DNA of 64,000 bases from Conoideocrella luteorostrata. Its lineage: Eukaryota > Ascomycota > Sordariomycetes > Hypocreales > Clavicipitaceae. The translations under genes were made by a program, and so were the position numbers. The notes beneath the pieces were generated by a model. The model had not been told where the DNA came from. It did no database searches and saw nothing but the letters and a program-made list of their open reading frames with translations. Each line of letters starts with the position of its first letter. The first letter of the stretch is position 1. The stretch spans positions 41,069 to 105,068 of the forward strand of contig JASWJB010000135.1 in the NCBI GenBank assembly GCA_032433595.1, written 5' to 3'. This document shows positions 30,079 through 41,609 of the stretch, in pieces.

Positions 30079-32504
30079 ATGCTGAGTCCGAACCACCGGG
30101 TGAAGTTCGAAGCTCGGAAGCGGAAACGTCTCAGATTCAATGGAGCATGCGACGCCTGCCGTGACCGCAAGACACGCTGCGATGGCCGTCGTCCCATCTG
30201 TGTTGCCTGCGAAAACCGCGGCCTGGGGCCTTGCTGTCGATATACCAGACAGCAGGGCCATAGACAGCTTCGTGTATCGACAACGTACGAGGAGGGAGCG
30301 GCACAGGGACCATATTCAACCGACGGAGTCGCTCCCGCATCCACATTCGCATCCGCATCCGCATCCGCACCCGCATCCGCATCTGCATCTGCATCTGCAT
30401 CTTCATCCCGGCCTAAATCCAGATCCAGATGCGACTCGAGTGACTCTCCACGACACGCGTCGGTATCAACGTGGGAGTCTCCCACAAAAGAGAGCGATGG
30501 GCTCGCCACTCTCACCAGCTACGACGACAACTCCACCTACGGCTCTTCATCCACAGTCGCATTCTTCCGCCGCATTCTGTCCGGCGACGATGCCCTCAGA
30601 AAGGCAGTCCGGCTAGAAAGGGCAGAGGACAGTCAGCCCCGGCGCCCCAGCGTATCCGAACCAAAGGGCGACATCATGATGCTGCCACGCCGGCGCAACG
30701 CCGACCAGTTTGTGTCTTGCTACTGGCAGTTCATCCACCCCATATTTCCTATACTGCACAAGCCGACATTTCTCGAGCAATACTACCAGTTCTGGAGCAC
30801 CGAAAGCGGGAGCAAAGATGACGGCTCTTTCAAGTCAGATAGGGAGCAAGCTGTGTTTCTTTCTGTGCTCAATCTAGTGTGCGCGCTGGGCTGCCAATTC
30901 AGCGACCTCGTCCGTGATGCGCAGAAAACGTCCGTCGCTTACGACTTTTACGAGAGGTCAAGGCAGTCGTTTGACCACGACTGGCTGGACTCGGCTGATG
31001 CATCCTTGGTACAGCTGTTGCTGCTGAGTGGTGTATATCTGCAGTCCACCCAGCATGCCAATCGGTGCTGGAACTCAATCGGACTTGCCATACGCATTTC
31101 ACAGATCCTGGGTCTCCATGATGAGACGCACAAGTCTAACATGTCGCAGCTGCAGCGCGAGACGCGGAGGCGGATATGGCATACGTGTGTCAGCCTGGAT
31201 CGGTGAGTTACACGACTCGTTTGCCGCGGGTTTTAAGATCTATCCTTAACATGGCCACAGACTCCTTTCCATGACATTTGGCCGCCCAACCATGGTCCAC
31301 GAGCCTAATAACGTGCCGCTGCCGTTAAACATGGATGACGAGCACCTACGAGTAGACGGTGAGGGTAGCCAGCCTCGAAACACTCAGTCCTATTTGGGCC
31401 TGTTTGTGTTTTCGTGCAAGCTCATGGAGATTCTTCGCGATGTGCTGCACTTTGTCACAACCTGCGAACCCAGTGCAGACCGCTCTAGCGCTGAAGTAGC
31501 CTCGACCCTTAGGTCAAAGCTTCTTGTGCAAGCTCTGGAAATCAATAGGCGTCTGGATCAATTTTCCGAAGCCTTGCCTAGATGCTTGATCCTCGAAGAG
31601 GCAGACCTCTCGGGATCATCGGCGTCCAGCAATGAAGAGAGATTGCAGAAGCAAGTGCTCGGTTGCCGGTATGTTGTCATCAAGGTTTGATGCCAAAAGG
31701 AGAAGACCCAAGCAAGGAGCTCATATTTTCCAATTAGGTTTCTACTCACGCGATTGCTTCTTTTACGGCCGTTATTGCTAGCCACGACATCGGTGGCAGG
31801 CAATGAGAGCGCGCCAATCAGCTCAGCGGAAACGCTGGACGATGGAGTGATACGACAGTGCTGCCAGCTTTGCATATCGACTGCGTATCGCCTCATCGAT
31901 GCGATTCACTCGAACCTGGGAACACTGTATCGGAGCTCCGGCTGGCATACCGTTTATTGTAAGTATACACACAGGCGTTGTGCTCGGCGAGAAGTGGTGT
32001 GTTGACCCTCATTCAGTCACGTTTTCATCAGCAATCGTGTTACTGGCATCTCTCAAGTCCGACGTCGTCATGATACAAGCCAGTGAGCCAGAGTTCCACA
32101 CCCACTGGATCAGATGCCTCGCCATCTTAGATCATCACAAAACCCGCATCCCTTCTGCAACGCATGCAAGCCGTTTATTAACGACGGTGCAGCACCGCAT
32201 GTTTAAACAGGGATATCACGCAGGTTGGTACAGTTTTTTTTTTTTTTTCTATAAGAAAAAGACTCTTACCCCTGTATTTCCCGCTGCGCATAATACACTA
32301 CTTGCAGTCTGATAATCTGATGCATTAGGTCAACAAGTCACGCCGCAGGGCGTTCGCATCACCCCAGCCTCGCACTTAGACACGGCAGATGTGCCAAATT
32401 TGGATGAAAGCATCCCGTTTCCCGTCGACGACAACATTCAAGACTACTTTGGCACGAATCTTACGAATCTGGACTGGCTGGAGTTTTTTCAATCGGAAAA
32501 TTAA
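30079..32504 (+). CDS. Zn2Cys6 transcription factor with fungal-specific TF domain
   Basis: Predicted as join(30079..31202,31261..31668,31738..31958,32017..32223,32329..32504), 711 aa. All four introns keep frame. The zinc cluster is at residues 24-52 (CDACRDRKTRCDGRRPICVA then C..C), spaced C-X2-C-X6-C-X6-C-X2-C-X7-C, with a basic stretch before it (EARKRKRLRF). A Ser/Ala-rich low-complexity tract encoded by a hexanucleotide repeat follows. The fungal_trans domain begins near residue 215 (YWQFIHPIFPILHKPTFLEQ) and includes the typical NSIGLAIRISQILGLHDE, RRRIWHTCVSLDR and LLSMTFGRPTMV. The C-terminus is acidic and aromatic (YFGTNLTNLDWLEFF), as activation regions often are. It is a nuclear DNA-binding regulator. 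The hydrolase and monooxygenase genes downstream are candidate targets. Confidence 0.9.
30336..30406 (+). repeat. In-frame hexanucleotide repeat (CATCCG type) inside the regulator gene
   Basis: Imperfect six-base units of the form GCATCC/GCATCT encode alternating Ala-Ser. The length is a multiple of three throughout, so copy-number changes would alter linker length without breaking the gene. Confidence 0.85.
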
Positions 32505-32632
32505 GCAGCTGCGAAAAGCATTTTGCATAATGCTGGGGTATTTGTATCTGCACAATTAAAATGTAACTAGCTTAGAATGCACACACTATTATTGTTCAAT
32601 CAGCGCACCACATTGAAGATATTAACAAGGTT

Positions 32633-33361
32633 TCAGCCCAGGGCTCTCAAGATCGAGTCTGCCACCTCTTTTGGCCGACTTATGAATGGACTATGGCTCG
32701 CATCTACCTCATCTGTCTTCATGTTGCAACCGGCCGCTGTGCGCTCCACCATCATCTTCTGAATCTCCATCGGGATCGCGTTGTCACGCGTGCAATACAA
32801 ATATGTGCTGGGCACCTCCTTCCACGCCGCATACGTCAGTGGGCTATGCATGACCTGGTAGCTCTGCGGCTTGAGCTGCTTCTTGAGCTGCTCGATCCTC
32901 TCCTGCGGCAGGTCGTTGTAGAAGATTTCGCCTGGGTTATCCGGAAGCACCTCCAGCCGAGCATCGTCAACGCGGAACCAGGGCAAGTCTTGGCCCCCAA
33001 ACGCAGCCAATAGCGACGCGCCCTCGGGGATAACGAAGGAGCTGAGGAAGTAGAGGTGAGCAATATTGTCTTTGTCATTGGCTACAAAGTCACGAAGGGC
33101 TTCCGAGGCCGGGATGCCGCCGTATGAGTGTGTCACGATGGCTACTCTCTGGCCAGCGGCAATCGTTTTGGATATGCATTGCCGAATAGCCTCTACGTCT
33201 GGTTCGAAACTGGTGAGGTGTTTCGGGGGCCCGACAGATGGAAGCTCGATCAGCTCGGTAGGGTAGCCGGCTTGGTTGAGCAGCTCGGCGACTGGCGCGA
33301 AGTGCTTTGCAATATGCCACGCGCCGGGGACGAAGAGAACAGTTGTGGATTTGGTGGTCAT
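32633..33361 (-). CDS. Alpha/beta hydrolase (esterase-like)
   Basis: Intronless, 242 aa, starting at 33361. No signal peptide, so probably cytosolic. The oxyanion-side motif LFVPGAWH lies at residues 9-16. The nucleophile elbow THSYGG puts Ser at 79. Asp is at 193 (YCTRDNAIP) and the catalytic His at 223 (DASHSPFISRP), near the C-terminus. This order and the CTRD.AIP sequence are typical of the small AB_hydrolase_6 group, which includes plant methyl-salicylate esterases and many fungal ester hydrolases. It converges on the regulator (128 bases between stop codons) and shares orientation with the FAD-monooxygenase 1.2 kb upstream. An ester-cleaving step before a salicylate-type hydroxylation is an attractive but untested reading. 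Confidence 0.9.
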   Translation of the reverse strand: MTTKSTTVLFVPGAWHIAKHFAPVAELLNQAGYPTELIELPSVGPPKHLTSFEPDVEAIRQCISKTIAAGQRVAIVTHSYGGIPASEALRDFVANDKDNIAHLYFLSSFVIPEGASLLAAFGGQDLPWFRVDDARLEVLPDNPGEIFYNDLPQERIEQLKKQLKPQSYQVMHSPLTYAAWKEVPSTYLYCTRDNAIPMEIQKMMVERTAAGCNMKTDEVDASHSPFISRPKEVADSILRALG

Positions 33362-34595
33362 GATTGGACGTGGGAAGTCAAAAATTGACGATGCTATAGA
33401 GTAATGCAGCGATTAAGATTGCACAGCTTGACACGGCTGCCACTTTTATAGCTTGTCATGTCGTTGTGCCAGCCGAGTAGAAAGAGGCAGTCCGGTTCGG
33501 CTCGGGTGTCTGCTAGGCAAACGTCAACCCCTCTCCAGACACCACCTACACCGCAACTCACCGGTTATCCAAGTGATCTATGGAGTTCAGAGTGTTACTA
33601 CCCCGTAGATCTTCTTCCATCCCCACTACTCCGTACTCCGTAGTCAATCTCTTCCCCGCATACGGAGTACCTGTCTCCCAGATTCCGGGCGATGGATGTA
33701 TCGTGAGACCCATCCTTCCCACTTTTGCCCCTTTTTTTCTTGGGGGCTTCCAGTGACCTACGTAGCCTACCAAAACCCAGCACATCACATCGATACAACC
33801 GACAAATTTACAGAGCATTCGCTGCATAGTCATGTCAACTGAGGAAAGAGATTCTGTTGCCTAACTTGTCGGGATCTCCGATGTGACCAAGTGCGGGCTC
33901 GAAGTGAATGCCCTTCAGCCCGCAAGTGACGCTGCCAGTCGGCGGAAAGGCAAATGGACCACTTGGGGTTGCCTCGAGTGCCATGTAGCTCTTTGCACAG
34001 AAGGGACCTGCAATGACTTCTATCACCATAAAAAAGAGGTTGTAAATCAAGTGCCTTTAATTTGCTAGATTCTACTGGTTGGCTGGCCCCACAGTACATC
34101 CATTGCACCTCTCTGGAATCATAGGAGATAAGCTATCATTAACATCAAATGTGTACCCCGTAGTTATTCCTTGTTTCTCCACGACGCTCTTCGTGATGAC
34201 GCCACTTCTGCATGAAGCCGATTTGATGTTACCCGATCGAATATAAAGTTGGGCCAATACCTACGGAAAGCTAAACGGTGGAGAAAGGGCTGGCGGAGGC
34301 AATGGGAGAGATGAGCAAGAGCACATCATCGCGCATCTGGTAGGTCGCACACGCGGCTGCAGACCAACGCCGGCTTTCATCGCGGACAAATCGTACCTTC
34401 AGAATCAGACTCTGAAACAGGATTAAGAAGCATTGACATCATTGTAACGCCAGACCAACTGGATCTAGCTTGTAGATACACAAACCAACCTTTCAGCAAC
34501 CTGCGCCATCCAGGATCAGCATGCGAGCAGAGAAGCATGAACCTGCAACTTCGCCTTTTGTTTGTCCTGTCGAATGACGCAATCTATAGCACCCG
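33362..34595. other. Spacer with transposase tail relic
   Basis: Holds the hydrolase promoter. TACTCCGTACTCCGTAG occurs near 33628 and TACGGAGTA at about 33661. It also contains a plus-strand fragment that resembles the end of a PiggyBac-type transposase, listed separately. No other gene is seen. Confidence 0.5.
33830..34068 (+). pseudogene. Possible PiggyBac-type transposase C-terminal zinc-domain relic
   Basis: The plus strand ends with RRKGKWTTWGCLECHVALCT, then CNDFYHHKKEV and a stop. The pattern R(R/K)..T..GC..C.VALC....C...YH is that of the Cys-rich C-terminal domain of fungal PiggyBac-like (DDE_Tnp_1_7) transposases. Only this tail survives and no DDE core is seen nearby. The call rests on one motif. 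Confidence 0.4.
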
Positions 34596-36127
34596 TTAAT
34601 GAACGGGATTCTCGACCCGACTCGGAGCCGAGAGTAGCATCTCGTCCAGATCCACCGTCACGATCCTCCCCTCCACGTCATATCTCCTGGAAAACTCGCC
34701 CTGCGCCTCGTTGCACATTGCGCGCACGTCAACATTTGCAATCATCTCGTTTCTGAGCTTGATTTCCGCTTCCACCTTGGCCAGATCGCCTCCTATTCCC
34801 GGGGCCAGCCACTCATACGTATTTCCAATGTGCCTGCTGCTTTGGACGAGCCAGGACGCCCGCTCCCGTCGGAAGCTGTCGTACACGGCGAGTGCGACTT
34901 GCAGCGCGGCGTGGCCAGTTACCCTCTCGTCCCCCAGAAGGTGAGACAGGATGGCGGCGTCTTCGATGCAGAATCCTGCCCCGGCGCCGTGGTGCGGAGA
35001 GGTTGCGTGTGCGGCGTCGCCGACAAGACAGACGCGGCCTTTGAAGTAAGTAGGCGGCGGGTTGTCGCCGACGTCGAAAATCGCCCACTTGGTCAAACAC
35101 ACGTCAGCTTGCTTGCCATCAAAAATTACTCTTTGTACAATTCCCCTGGATTTAACGATTTAACTCACAATGTCAAGCTTCGGGCTCGTCAACTTCAACA
35201 AGCTGATTATCTCCGGTCCGAAATGCACAAAGTCGCGCAGGGCCGCCTCGCGCGTTGACTCGGCCGTGAGTCGTGAACTATCCGGCCAGTCGTGCGGTGA
35301 GGTGTGAAACGCGACCACATTGACTGTCTGACCATGGTTTACCGGAAATGTGAGAACATGGCCGCCTTTGCCCATCTATACATGCCGTCAGCATTGCTGC
35401 TTTACCCTAACCCTAACCTTCCCTTGTGCATCTCGCCCGTCTCGCGGCGCGTGCTTGCAACATGACTTACATGCATGGCCGCATTCTGAGCCTTTTCCCG
35501 CCCAATCGCCTTGATCGCACTCTCCATCGGCACCAGGGCACGGTACGCATATTTATGCGTGTAGGACGGGGACGCGCACGGGTGACTGGTGCCAAACATT
35601 AATTGACGGACTCTGGATTTAATCCCATCACAGCCCAGAATGACATCGGCATCCTCGACCGACCCATCTGCAAACATGAGCCGGTAGCGGTTACGCCTGT
35701 CCCTCTCATACCGATCCAGCTTCTTCCCGAAATGCGCCACATGCCCGGGCACCAATTTAATAAGCTCATCTAGAAAATGCGCCCGGTGAACGCCATTCTG
35801 GCCGAGATCATTTGATATCGAGAATGCGGGCTTGCCGGCGGCGCCTTCGCTCTGGGCGTCGTAGTAGTCAAACCACACCTTCTGCTTGGAGGGCCAGATG
35901 TTGCGCGTGCACACCTTCTCGAAGGCTTCGTGGATGGCCGGGTGGCAGACTTTCATGGCCTGCACGGCATTTGGTGTGAATGAGACGCCCGCGCCAATCT
36001 CTTGAAACCGGCTGGCCTGCTCGAAGATCTTGACTTTCAGGCCGCGGTGGTGGAGGGCAATCGCGAGGGTCAGTCCGGCGATGCCGCCACCAACAATTGC
36101 AACTACGAAGTTTCTTCTGGGTTCCAT
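34596..36127 (-). CDS. FAD-dependent aromatic monooxygenase, salicylate-hydroxylase-like
   Basis: Predicted as complement(join(34596..35111,35169..35375,35471..36127)), 459 aa. The start at 36127 (ACAATGGAAC) is preferred to an in-frame ATG 20 codons upstream. The FAD-binding GGGIAGL motif is at residues 13-19 and ends in an acidic EQA at the second strand. The DG motif (DVILGCDGIKSRVR) lies mid-protein. The GD motif (GRVCLVGDAAHATSPHHGAG then CIEDAAIL) follows the second intron. This is the order of class A flavoprotein hydroxylases that use NAD(P)H and O2 on aromatic acids. Length fits fungal salicylate 1-monooxygenase-like enzymes, but the exact substrate cannot be read. Intron joins give NAAMH|MGKGGHVLTFPV and KLDI|QADVCLTKWAIFDV; the second acceptor (GCAAG) is one of two closely spaced choices. 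Confidence 0.88.
35404..35418 (+). repeat. Telomere-like CCCTAA repeat inside an intron
   Basis: The plus strand reads ACCCTAACCCTAACC, two and a half units of the fungal telomere repeat (TTAGGG on the other strand). It lies in the first intron of the monooxygenase gene. Such a short match can be chance or a scar of break repair. Confidence 0.5.
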
Positions 36128-37007
36128 TGTGCTGCGGTGATATTTTTTGTCACTATTTGGAAATAAAACATTTTCAGACCGTTGCATTTATCACCAGGCT
36201 AGTTATAACACAATCATATACGTACTCAAAGACCAACTAGTCGCGATCGTCATCGAGAGACGCCACCAGTAGGGGTGAGCCGAACCGAACCGAACCGACT
36301 TGCTTGCATTTGCGCACATCTACGGAGTCCTCCGTGGACTACCAGTAACTGCCGACCCGAATGGCGCACCGCCTGCAGCGGCGGGAACGGACTCCATTGG
36401 ACCGTCGCTTATCAAGCCATTTTGGATCGTCGAATCATGAATGTTACCATCTCCGTCGTCGCAGGGGGGGGGGTCTTCGGATGGATAAATTGATGTGAGA
36501 TGGCCGAGCATAACACAGAGACGGTACGTCGTAATGCATCGCGATCGTGCAGGGGGTCGAAAAATATACGGCAAGTCCGTTGGGCAGTTACGGCAATTAG
36601 ATAGGTGTTTTTCACTTCAGCGGTATCAGCAGCTCCGAGCCAACGAAAGCAAACAGCTCATATAACTCACATGCAGCAAAGCTGATTTGCTCACACTTGC
36701 GGCAGATAAAAAAGAAGAAGCAGGACAAGAAAATAGCGCTTCAAGTTAGACTACATATGGAGGCTTCCTTCAGCCTTAAAACACCTATCATACTGACCAC
36801 TGGCAGATGTAATATCTACGGACTTGTTGCCCAAGAGCCTTACTTATCCAGAGACCAGCCCTTCAACAAAAAAAGCCGCCAAAGGTCCAGTTGCCACCAA
36901 CAGCAGAAATATGTACGTCAACTCGCTTGCAAGATGTACAACAGAGGCCAAGCCCCATCTCCAGGCCAAAGTACAAGGTACAGGTGGCTTTGTCCTAGAC
37001 CGCGCAC
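36128..37007. other. Intergenic, nothing recognised
   Basis: Holds a short CCGAA repeat near 36280-36300 and a run of nine G at 36467-36475. No gene is supported. Confidence 0.45.
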
Positions 37008-37922
37008 TCAGGGGGCTTCGTACACCGGTGCGTAAGACCGCCCAGCTGGCGCTTCGTATATAGCGCGACCAGACAGCTCGCCTGGCTTCACTTCCACCGG
37101 CTGGACCTTGGTGGTGGGTTCCGCATTCCTTTTTCGAGACTTCTTCCGGGCAAAGAACCCAAGCCCCCCGAGCAGGAGGATGCCGACAACTGTACCGGCT
37201 ACAGCAATCCCAGCATAGGCTCCTCCAGAGAGCCCCGAGCCAGAGCCGGCATTGGGCGTGGCACCAGCACTGGCACTAGCCGTCTGGGACATTTGAGTAT
37301 TCGTAGAGGTTCCGGTTACGTTAGAGCCGGCTATCGCACGTGTCTCGAAGCTGGATACATCGTCTGCGTGTGTCGTATCCGTAGTGGCAGTGGAGGTAGT
37401 GGTGGCAGTGGTGGCAATGGAGGTGGCAGCGGTATCATCCGCAGTGACGTTAAAGTAATGACTTCTGCCGTCGATGGTCTGACTCCCCGTCGGCGCGACG
37501 GCGAAATACAGAACGGCGGCTTCGCCTGCTTTGAGTATCTTCAGGCTTTGCTTGGCAAAAGTGGCCGACCAGTTCATACTGTTCGATCGGTAGTTGTCTG
37601 TTGTGCGGCATCAAAAGACACGGACCAGTTAGTTGTGTAATTCGGCAACACTTGCATGGTCAGTCGATACCCTCATCGTACCTTTGACCTGGTTATAAAA
37701 CAGAGTGCCGTTGTCTCCAGGCGGATACTGCTGGAAGATCATGACACTCATAGACGCAAGATCGGACTCCCATTGTATGTTGATGTCCTGCCAGGCTCTG
37801 TAGTGTGGATTGTCTTGATAATTCCCGTCGGGGCCACTGGATGGCGGCTGAATGAAGCTGGTTTTGGCGACAGCATTGGCAATAAAGGCGCAGAGGACGA
37901 CAATGGAACAAATGAGCTGCAT
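37008..37922 (-). CDS. Single-pass membrane glycoprotein with Ser/Thr-rich ectodomain (sensor-like)
   Basis: Predicted as complement(join(37008..37597,37682..37922)), 276 aa. The 84-base intron joins LFYNQVK to DNYRSNSMNWSATF; other acceptors break the frame. Residues 1-19 are a signal peptide. The ectodomain (about 20-205) starts with a folded part (FIQPPSSGPDGNYQDNPHYR, ..IQWESDLASMSVMIFQQYPP) and ends in a long Ser/Thr/Ala tract likely to be O-mannosylated. One membrane span lies at about 206-229 (GAYAGIAVAGTVVGILLLGG), followed by a basic stop (RKKSRKR). A short cytoplasmic tail ends with a repeated YEAP. The layout resembles fungal Mid2/Wsc-like wall-stress sensors, but no WSC domain is present and the family is not identified. 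Confidence 0.85.
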
Positions 37923-39483
37923 TGCGCCGTCTGCGTCGTACGACTATTTATTTTTATTTTTATATTTTGGGTTCAGGCAGTGCCTTCACACGAGTCGGCA
38001 AATCTGTCGGGTCGTGGTCGAGCGAAGTCGACTGCGCTCCTCCCGTCGCCGCGTGGCAGTCAGGCGGATCAAGATGGATGGATGGATATGCGAAAAGTCC
38101 GCTGAATAGAGCATTGTGTTTGCATTAAACTTATCTCATGATGTTTGCAAGAGTCGTATTACTTACTCCTAGCCGCGTATATTTCTGTCAAAAGTGGTTA
38201 GAGCGCTCGAAATCGCTCACGGCCAACTAATCGTGTCAGATTACGGAGTAACTTGAGAACAGGCCAGATTCGCCCATTGTCCCAGCACAGTTTGTATTGC
38301 CCAATCTTGTGATTGCTGACTTTCCATTGAGGCTGGTGGACGCCTCACAGTCATCCTCGGCCGATAACAGCACGTCACCTTTCATGAACGACCAGGGGTG
38401 ACAATGGCCATGGGTAAAAATAGAAGCACGGAATGATGACGGGAAAAGTACAGAGTACAGAGTACTACAACCAGGATGCTCGCATGCAGGGCGTTCAGCT
38501 TCGAGACATCGCTTAGGTGCAATTGCAGCTGTGTGGTATGACATACAGATCATGACTACTTGGAAGAAAAGAAATATTTCCGTCGAGAAGCCAAAAGCAG
38601 CGTTCCGGAAACATGCAATAACATAGTTAGCTCCCATCTTCAGCGGGATCGATCGGCACGGGGCGGGGCGGAGAACGGGTTGACGATTCCTGATTTAGGC
38701 TGAGCTGTGGAGTAGCACAGTAGTTACGGAGTACAGTGGGAAGCAAGCATTCGGTTTTTGCACCCCTTGGGGTTTCGTCAACAGCGCCGTCTCTCTTTCG
38801 TAGAGCAACCAAACTCATGCCTAATACTTTATATACCAGCCTTCCGCTTCTGTGACTGTTTATACTCATGGGACATTCGGTGAATCAAATTTCCGAAGAA
38901 TCCTACCATTAATTCCGTGCCGGGATCCCTTAACTAGTTGCTTAGCTTATTCGTGCGGTGCCAGCAGCCATGCAAAAACTTATTGCTTCATACTGCAGAT
39001 AGTTACTCCGTACATCATATCTCTAAAGTATTGTACTCTGTGCCGAGGAGGTACGAACAGCCCGTTACGCCCATAGAACTGTCTAGTGGGACGCAGGATA
39101 CCGACGAATTACGGGGTCGAAACGCCAATCTACACCATATTGTCCAAAACGATTGCTTCAGCTCAACCAGACCCATTCTCCCAATCCAGTCCGGACACCT
39201 GCGCTCCTCCGTCTGCCTTGCGTGGACTCATTCTCTCTGCGAAGTACAGTGGGCTCTGTACCGTCAGACATGTTCTCCACGTTGTGGGAGCCTTCATGTC
39301 GGAGAAGGGAGAGAGGCTTGGGCGCCTCAACCATTGCAGCCGCAGCAGCAACGGAACGGCGAACGTCAATGGCAACGAAACACAGCTGTATAATTGTATT
39401 TTGGAGACATTTCGAATTATTGAGTGGTATTCGGCAAACTGCGGTCGTTTTTGAGGATAGTCGTGTGTGAGATGAGCCGAGCA
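37923..39483. other. Intergenic, no gene supported
   Basis: Contains TACGGAGTA-type motifs near 38243, 38455, 38714 and 39005, and a short GATG repeat near 38070. Several long frames overlap on both strands between 39086 and 39487, but none has recognisable protein features. Confidence 0.45.
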
Positions 39484-40443
39484 TCAACCACCAATCCTCT
39501 CAACCTTTCCCTTCACCGCATCCCAAACCCACGAATCAATCTTTCCCTTCTTCTCATATCTCTTCCCCCTTGCACGACCGCCCTCCTGCACATAAAAGCT
39601 CCCCACTGCCCTGTACATATACCACTTCCGGGTCCTGTTCTCCTTCTCCGTATCCCTCATATAATTCACCAATCCAAACCTCTTGCCCCTCGCGGGGAAC
39701 AGCTCCCCCACCGTCACACTGCTGTACCTCGGCTTAGCAATGACGCTCATGGTCGTGAAGGTAAGCAGCGTAGACGGGGGCATGGCGTGGATGAAGCGCT
39801 CCAGGACGGGCCGGGATGTGCGCGCCACGGACGGCAGGTGGATGTGGACGTGTGTGACGAACGGCGCCGTGGTATATCCTATGAAGAGGATGGGGATTAT
39901 GCCAGCGAGGGCGACTATTAGATCAGCATTTTTGCGTAGTGAATCTGTTGGTCGAAAAAGAGAATCAAGCATACCGGCTGCCGTTTCCGCGACGGGCTTT
40001 TCAGCCTTGACATAGCTAGGCACCACCAAAAAGGTGAAGAACGCGCCCAGAAGTAGACTGGTAAGTTTGAGCATGGCCAGGAATGCTATCCTTCCCGTCC
40101 CGGCGTGGTAAATGATGAGCCGCTCAGGGATGTCTGCACGCAGTGGTCAGCAAGGTCCTGGAATCGCCTCGCGTGCACGCGTGAACGGGCATCATGCAAA
40201 TTTACCATAATTCTTTGCGCTTTGGACAGCAAGCCTGGCCCGTTTGGCCTGCTCACTCAGCGGTTGCGGTTGACGCGGCGCTGTTGGTTGCCCGTACCGT
40301 CTCAATTGAAGCTTCGCTGGCAGCTGGCATTGCCGTGGAGGCAAAGACACGCTCAACTTAGGCATAGGCTTCCATCGAGAATTGGTTCCTCGGATTACGG
40401 CCCGTATACTAGCCCCAGGGCCAATGATCCCTACGACCAGCAT
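39484..40443 (-). CDS. Probable mitochondrial inner-membrane protein (TMEM70/TMEM223-like, tentative)
   Basis: Predicted as complement(join(39484..39914,39975..40133,40206..40443)), 275 aa. The first intron joins NYG to DIPERLIIYHAGTGR. The second joins EKPVAETAA to VALAGIIPILFIGY. Each join restores a sensible membrane protein, while the unspliced frame interrupts it. The N-terminus is basic and free of acidic residues over about 75 residues (..RQCQLPAKLQLRRYGQPTAP..), like a mitochondrial presequence. Two hydrophobic helices follow (KLTSLLLGAFFTFLVVP and VALAGIIPILFIGYTTAP), then a basic C-terminal domain (KPRYSSVTVGELFPARGKRF). RLIIYHAGTGR before the first helix is a pattern I associate with fungal TMEM70-like proteins. 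The start could instead be at 40548 or 40509. Confidence 0.7.
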
Positions 40444-41609
40444 GATGAGATGTGGACTGGTTGACTTGTTCGTGGTTGTGCAGAGTAAATGGGATTGCAA
40501 AGGTGACATGAAGAACGATTGGGCGCGATGAGATTTCGTCGCGTCCACAATCGCCTACCCTACGGACAGAAACGTAACTTCTGCGCCAGCTCCAACCAAC
40601 TCCGTGGGTTCTCTTCAATAATCTAAACCTGAGGATCAAATTCCTGTTTTTTTTTGTTTCTGTGCTAGATTTTGTATGCCTTGAGGCTATTGATCATGTT
40701 AAGTAAATCGCCACTCTTATTTCGCTTGCTACATTGTACGTACGGCGGTCGCGCTCAAGAACCTCGCGGCGCTTGGCAATGGACATGATTTAAAACCCAA
40801 CCTACCACCCCGTGCTTCAATTTACAAGAGGAATGACGCACTTGCGATCCTCGCAGCCCACCACGTGTGAACAAGCAGGATTGCGCAAATGAGCTGTGTC
40901 CCTGCATCCCCGCATCCCTGCATCTGATCACATCTTGAGCTCAAACTCAGCACATGAAAATCCAAATACGACGGGCCCTCTCTTTGGCCTCGGTATTCCT
41001 GGTATATTCCCCACCAACCTATATTGATACTATACATTTTACCTGGGTACAAGCATAAAGAATATTGTAACCAGTCTTCGCCGAGATGCGACATAAGGAA
41101 AATCTCATAACGCCCCTCGCCGTCATGGCTCATAAGTTCGTTGCAGACCGCCATCCGCGGTATTGGCCTGGCCAGATATTCGCCCCAGAAAACCTCCTGA
41201 TTTGCACCGGTTGCGCGTCTCCCCATTTCTCGATAATAGTAATTGCCATAACCATTATTTTTAAGCCCTTCCTCCTCCTTTTTTCCGTTTCTTCGTGGGT
41301 ATGTCGTGAGGTGTGCTTTGCCATTCATGCATGAAATGAAGCAAAGCAGAGCAAAGCAAAGCAAATCAAAAGCAAATAAATACACGTTATCGGTCGTCAT
41401 CTTAGATCTAGGCATTCCTCATCCAACAGTAAAATGTCCAAGGGGAAATGGGAAGCGGAATACCGGAGCGTTGCGATCACTGGCAAGTGCAACGGTGCAT
41501 CTGGTTTGGGACCTGAAAAGCGCCCTGCCACGGCCCGACAACAAGTTCCCCCCCAACGGGGATATCTACAATCCTGGTCCATTATGGCACAAAATCGGTC
41601 ACGGCCATA
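40444..41609. other. Intergenic, no gene supported
   Basis: A minus-strand open frame at 40822-41415 (197 codons) has no recognisable domain, overlaps other frames and begins in an AAGCA-repeat tract (about 41335-41375). I do not call it a gene. Confidence 0.45.

Noticed and set aside
30027..30515. Long antisense and alternative frames over the CATCCG repeat, including Met/Arg- and Pro/His-repeat proteins
   Set aside because: The hexanucleotide repeat keeps every frame open; only the Zn2Cys6 frame has a domain.
39086..39487. Four overlapping frames of about 100-150 codons on both strands
   Set aside because: Mutually overlapping with no motif in any; typical of compositionally open intergenic DNA.
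40822..41415. 197-codon minus-strand open frame
   Set aside because: No domain, signal or conserved motif; it starts in an AAGCA-repeat tract and overlaps other frames of equal quality.
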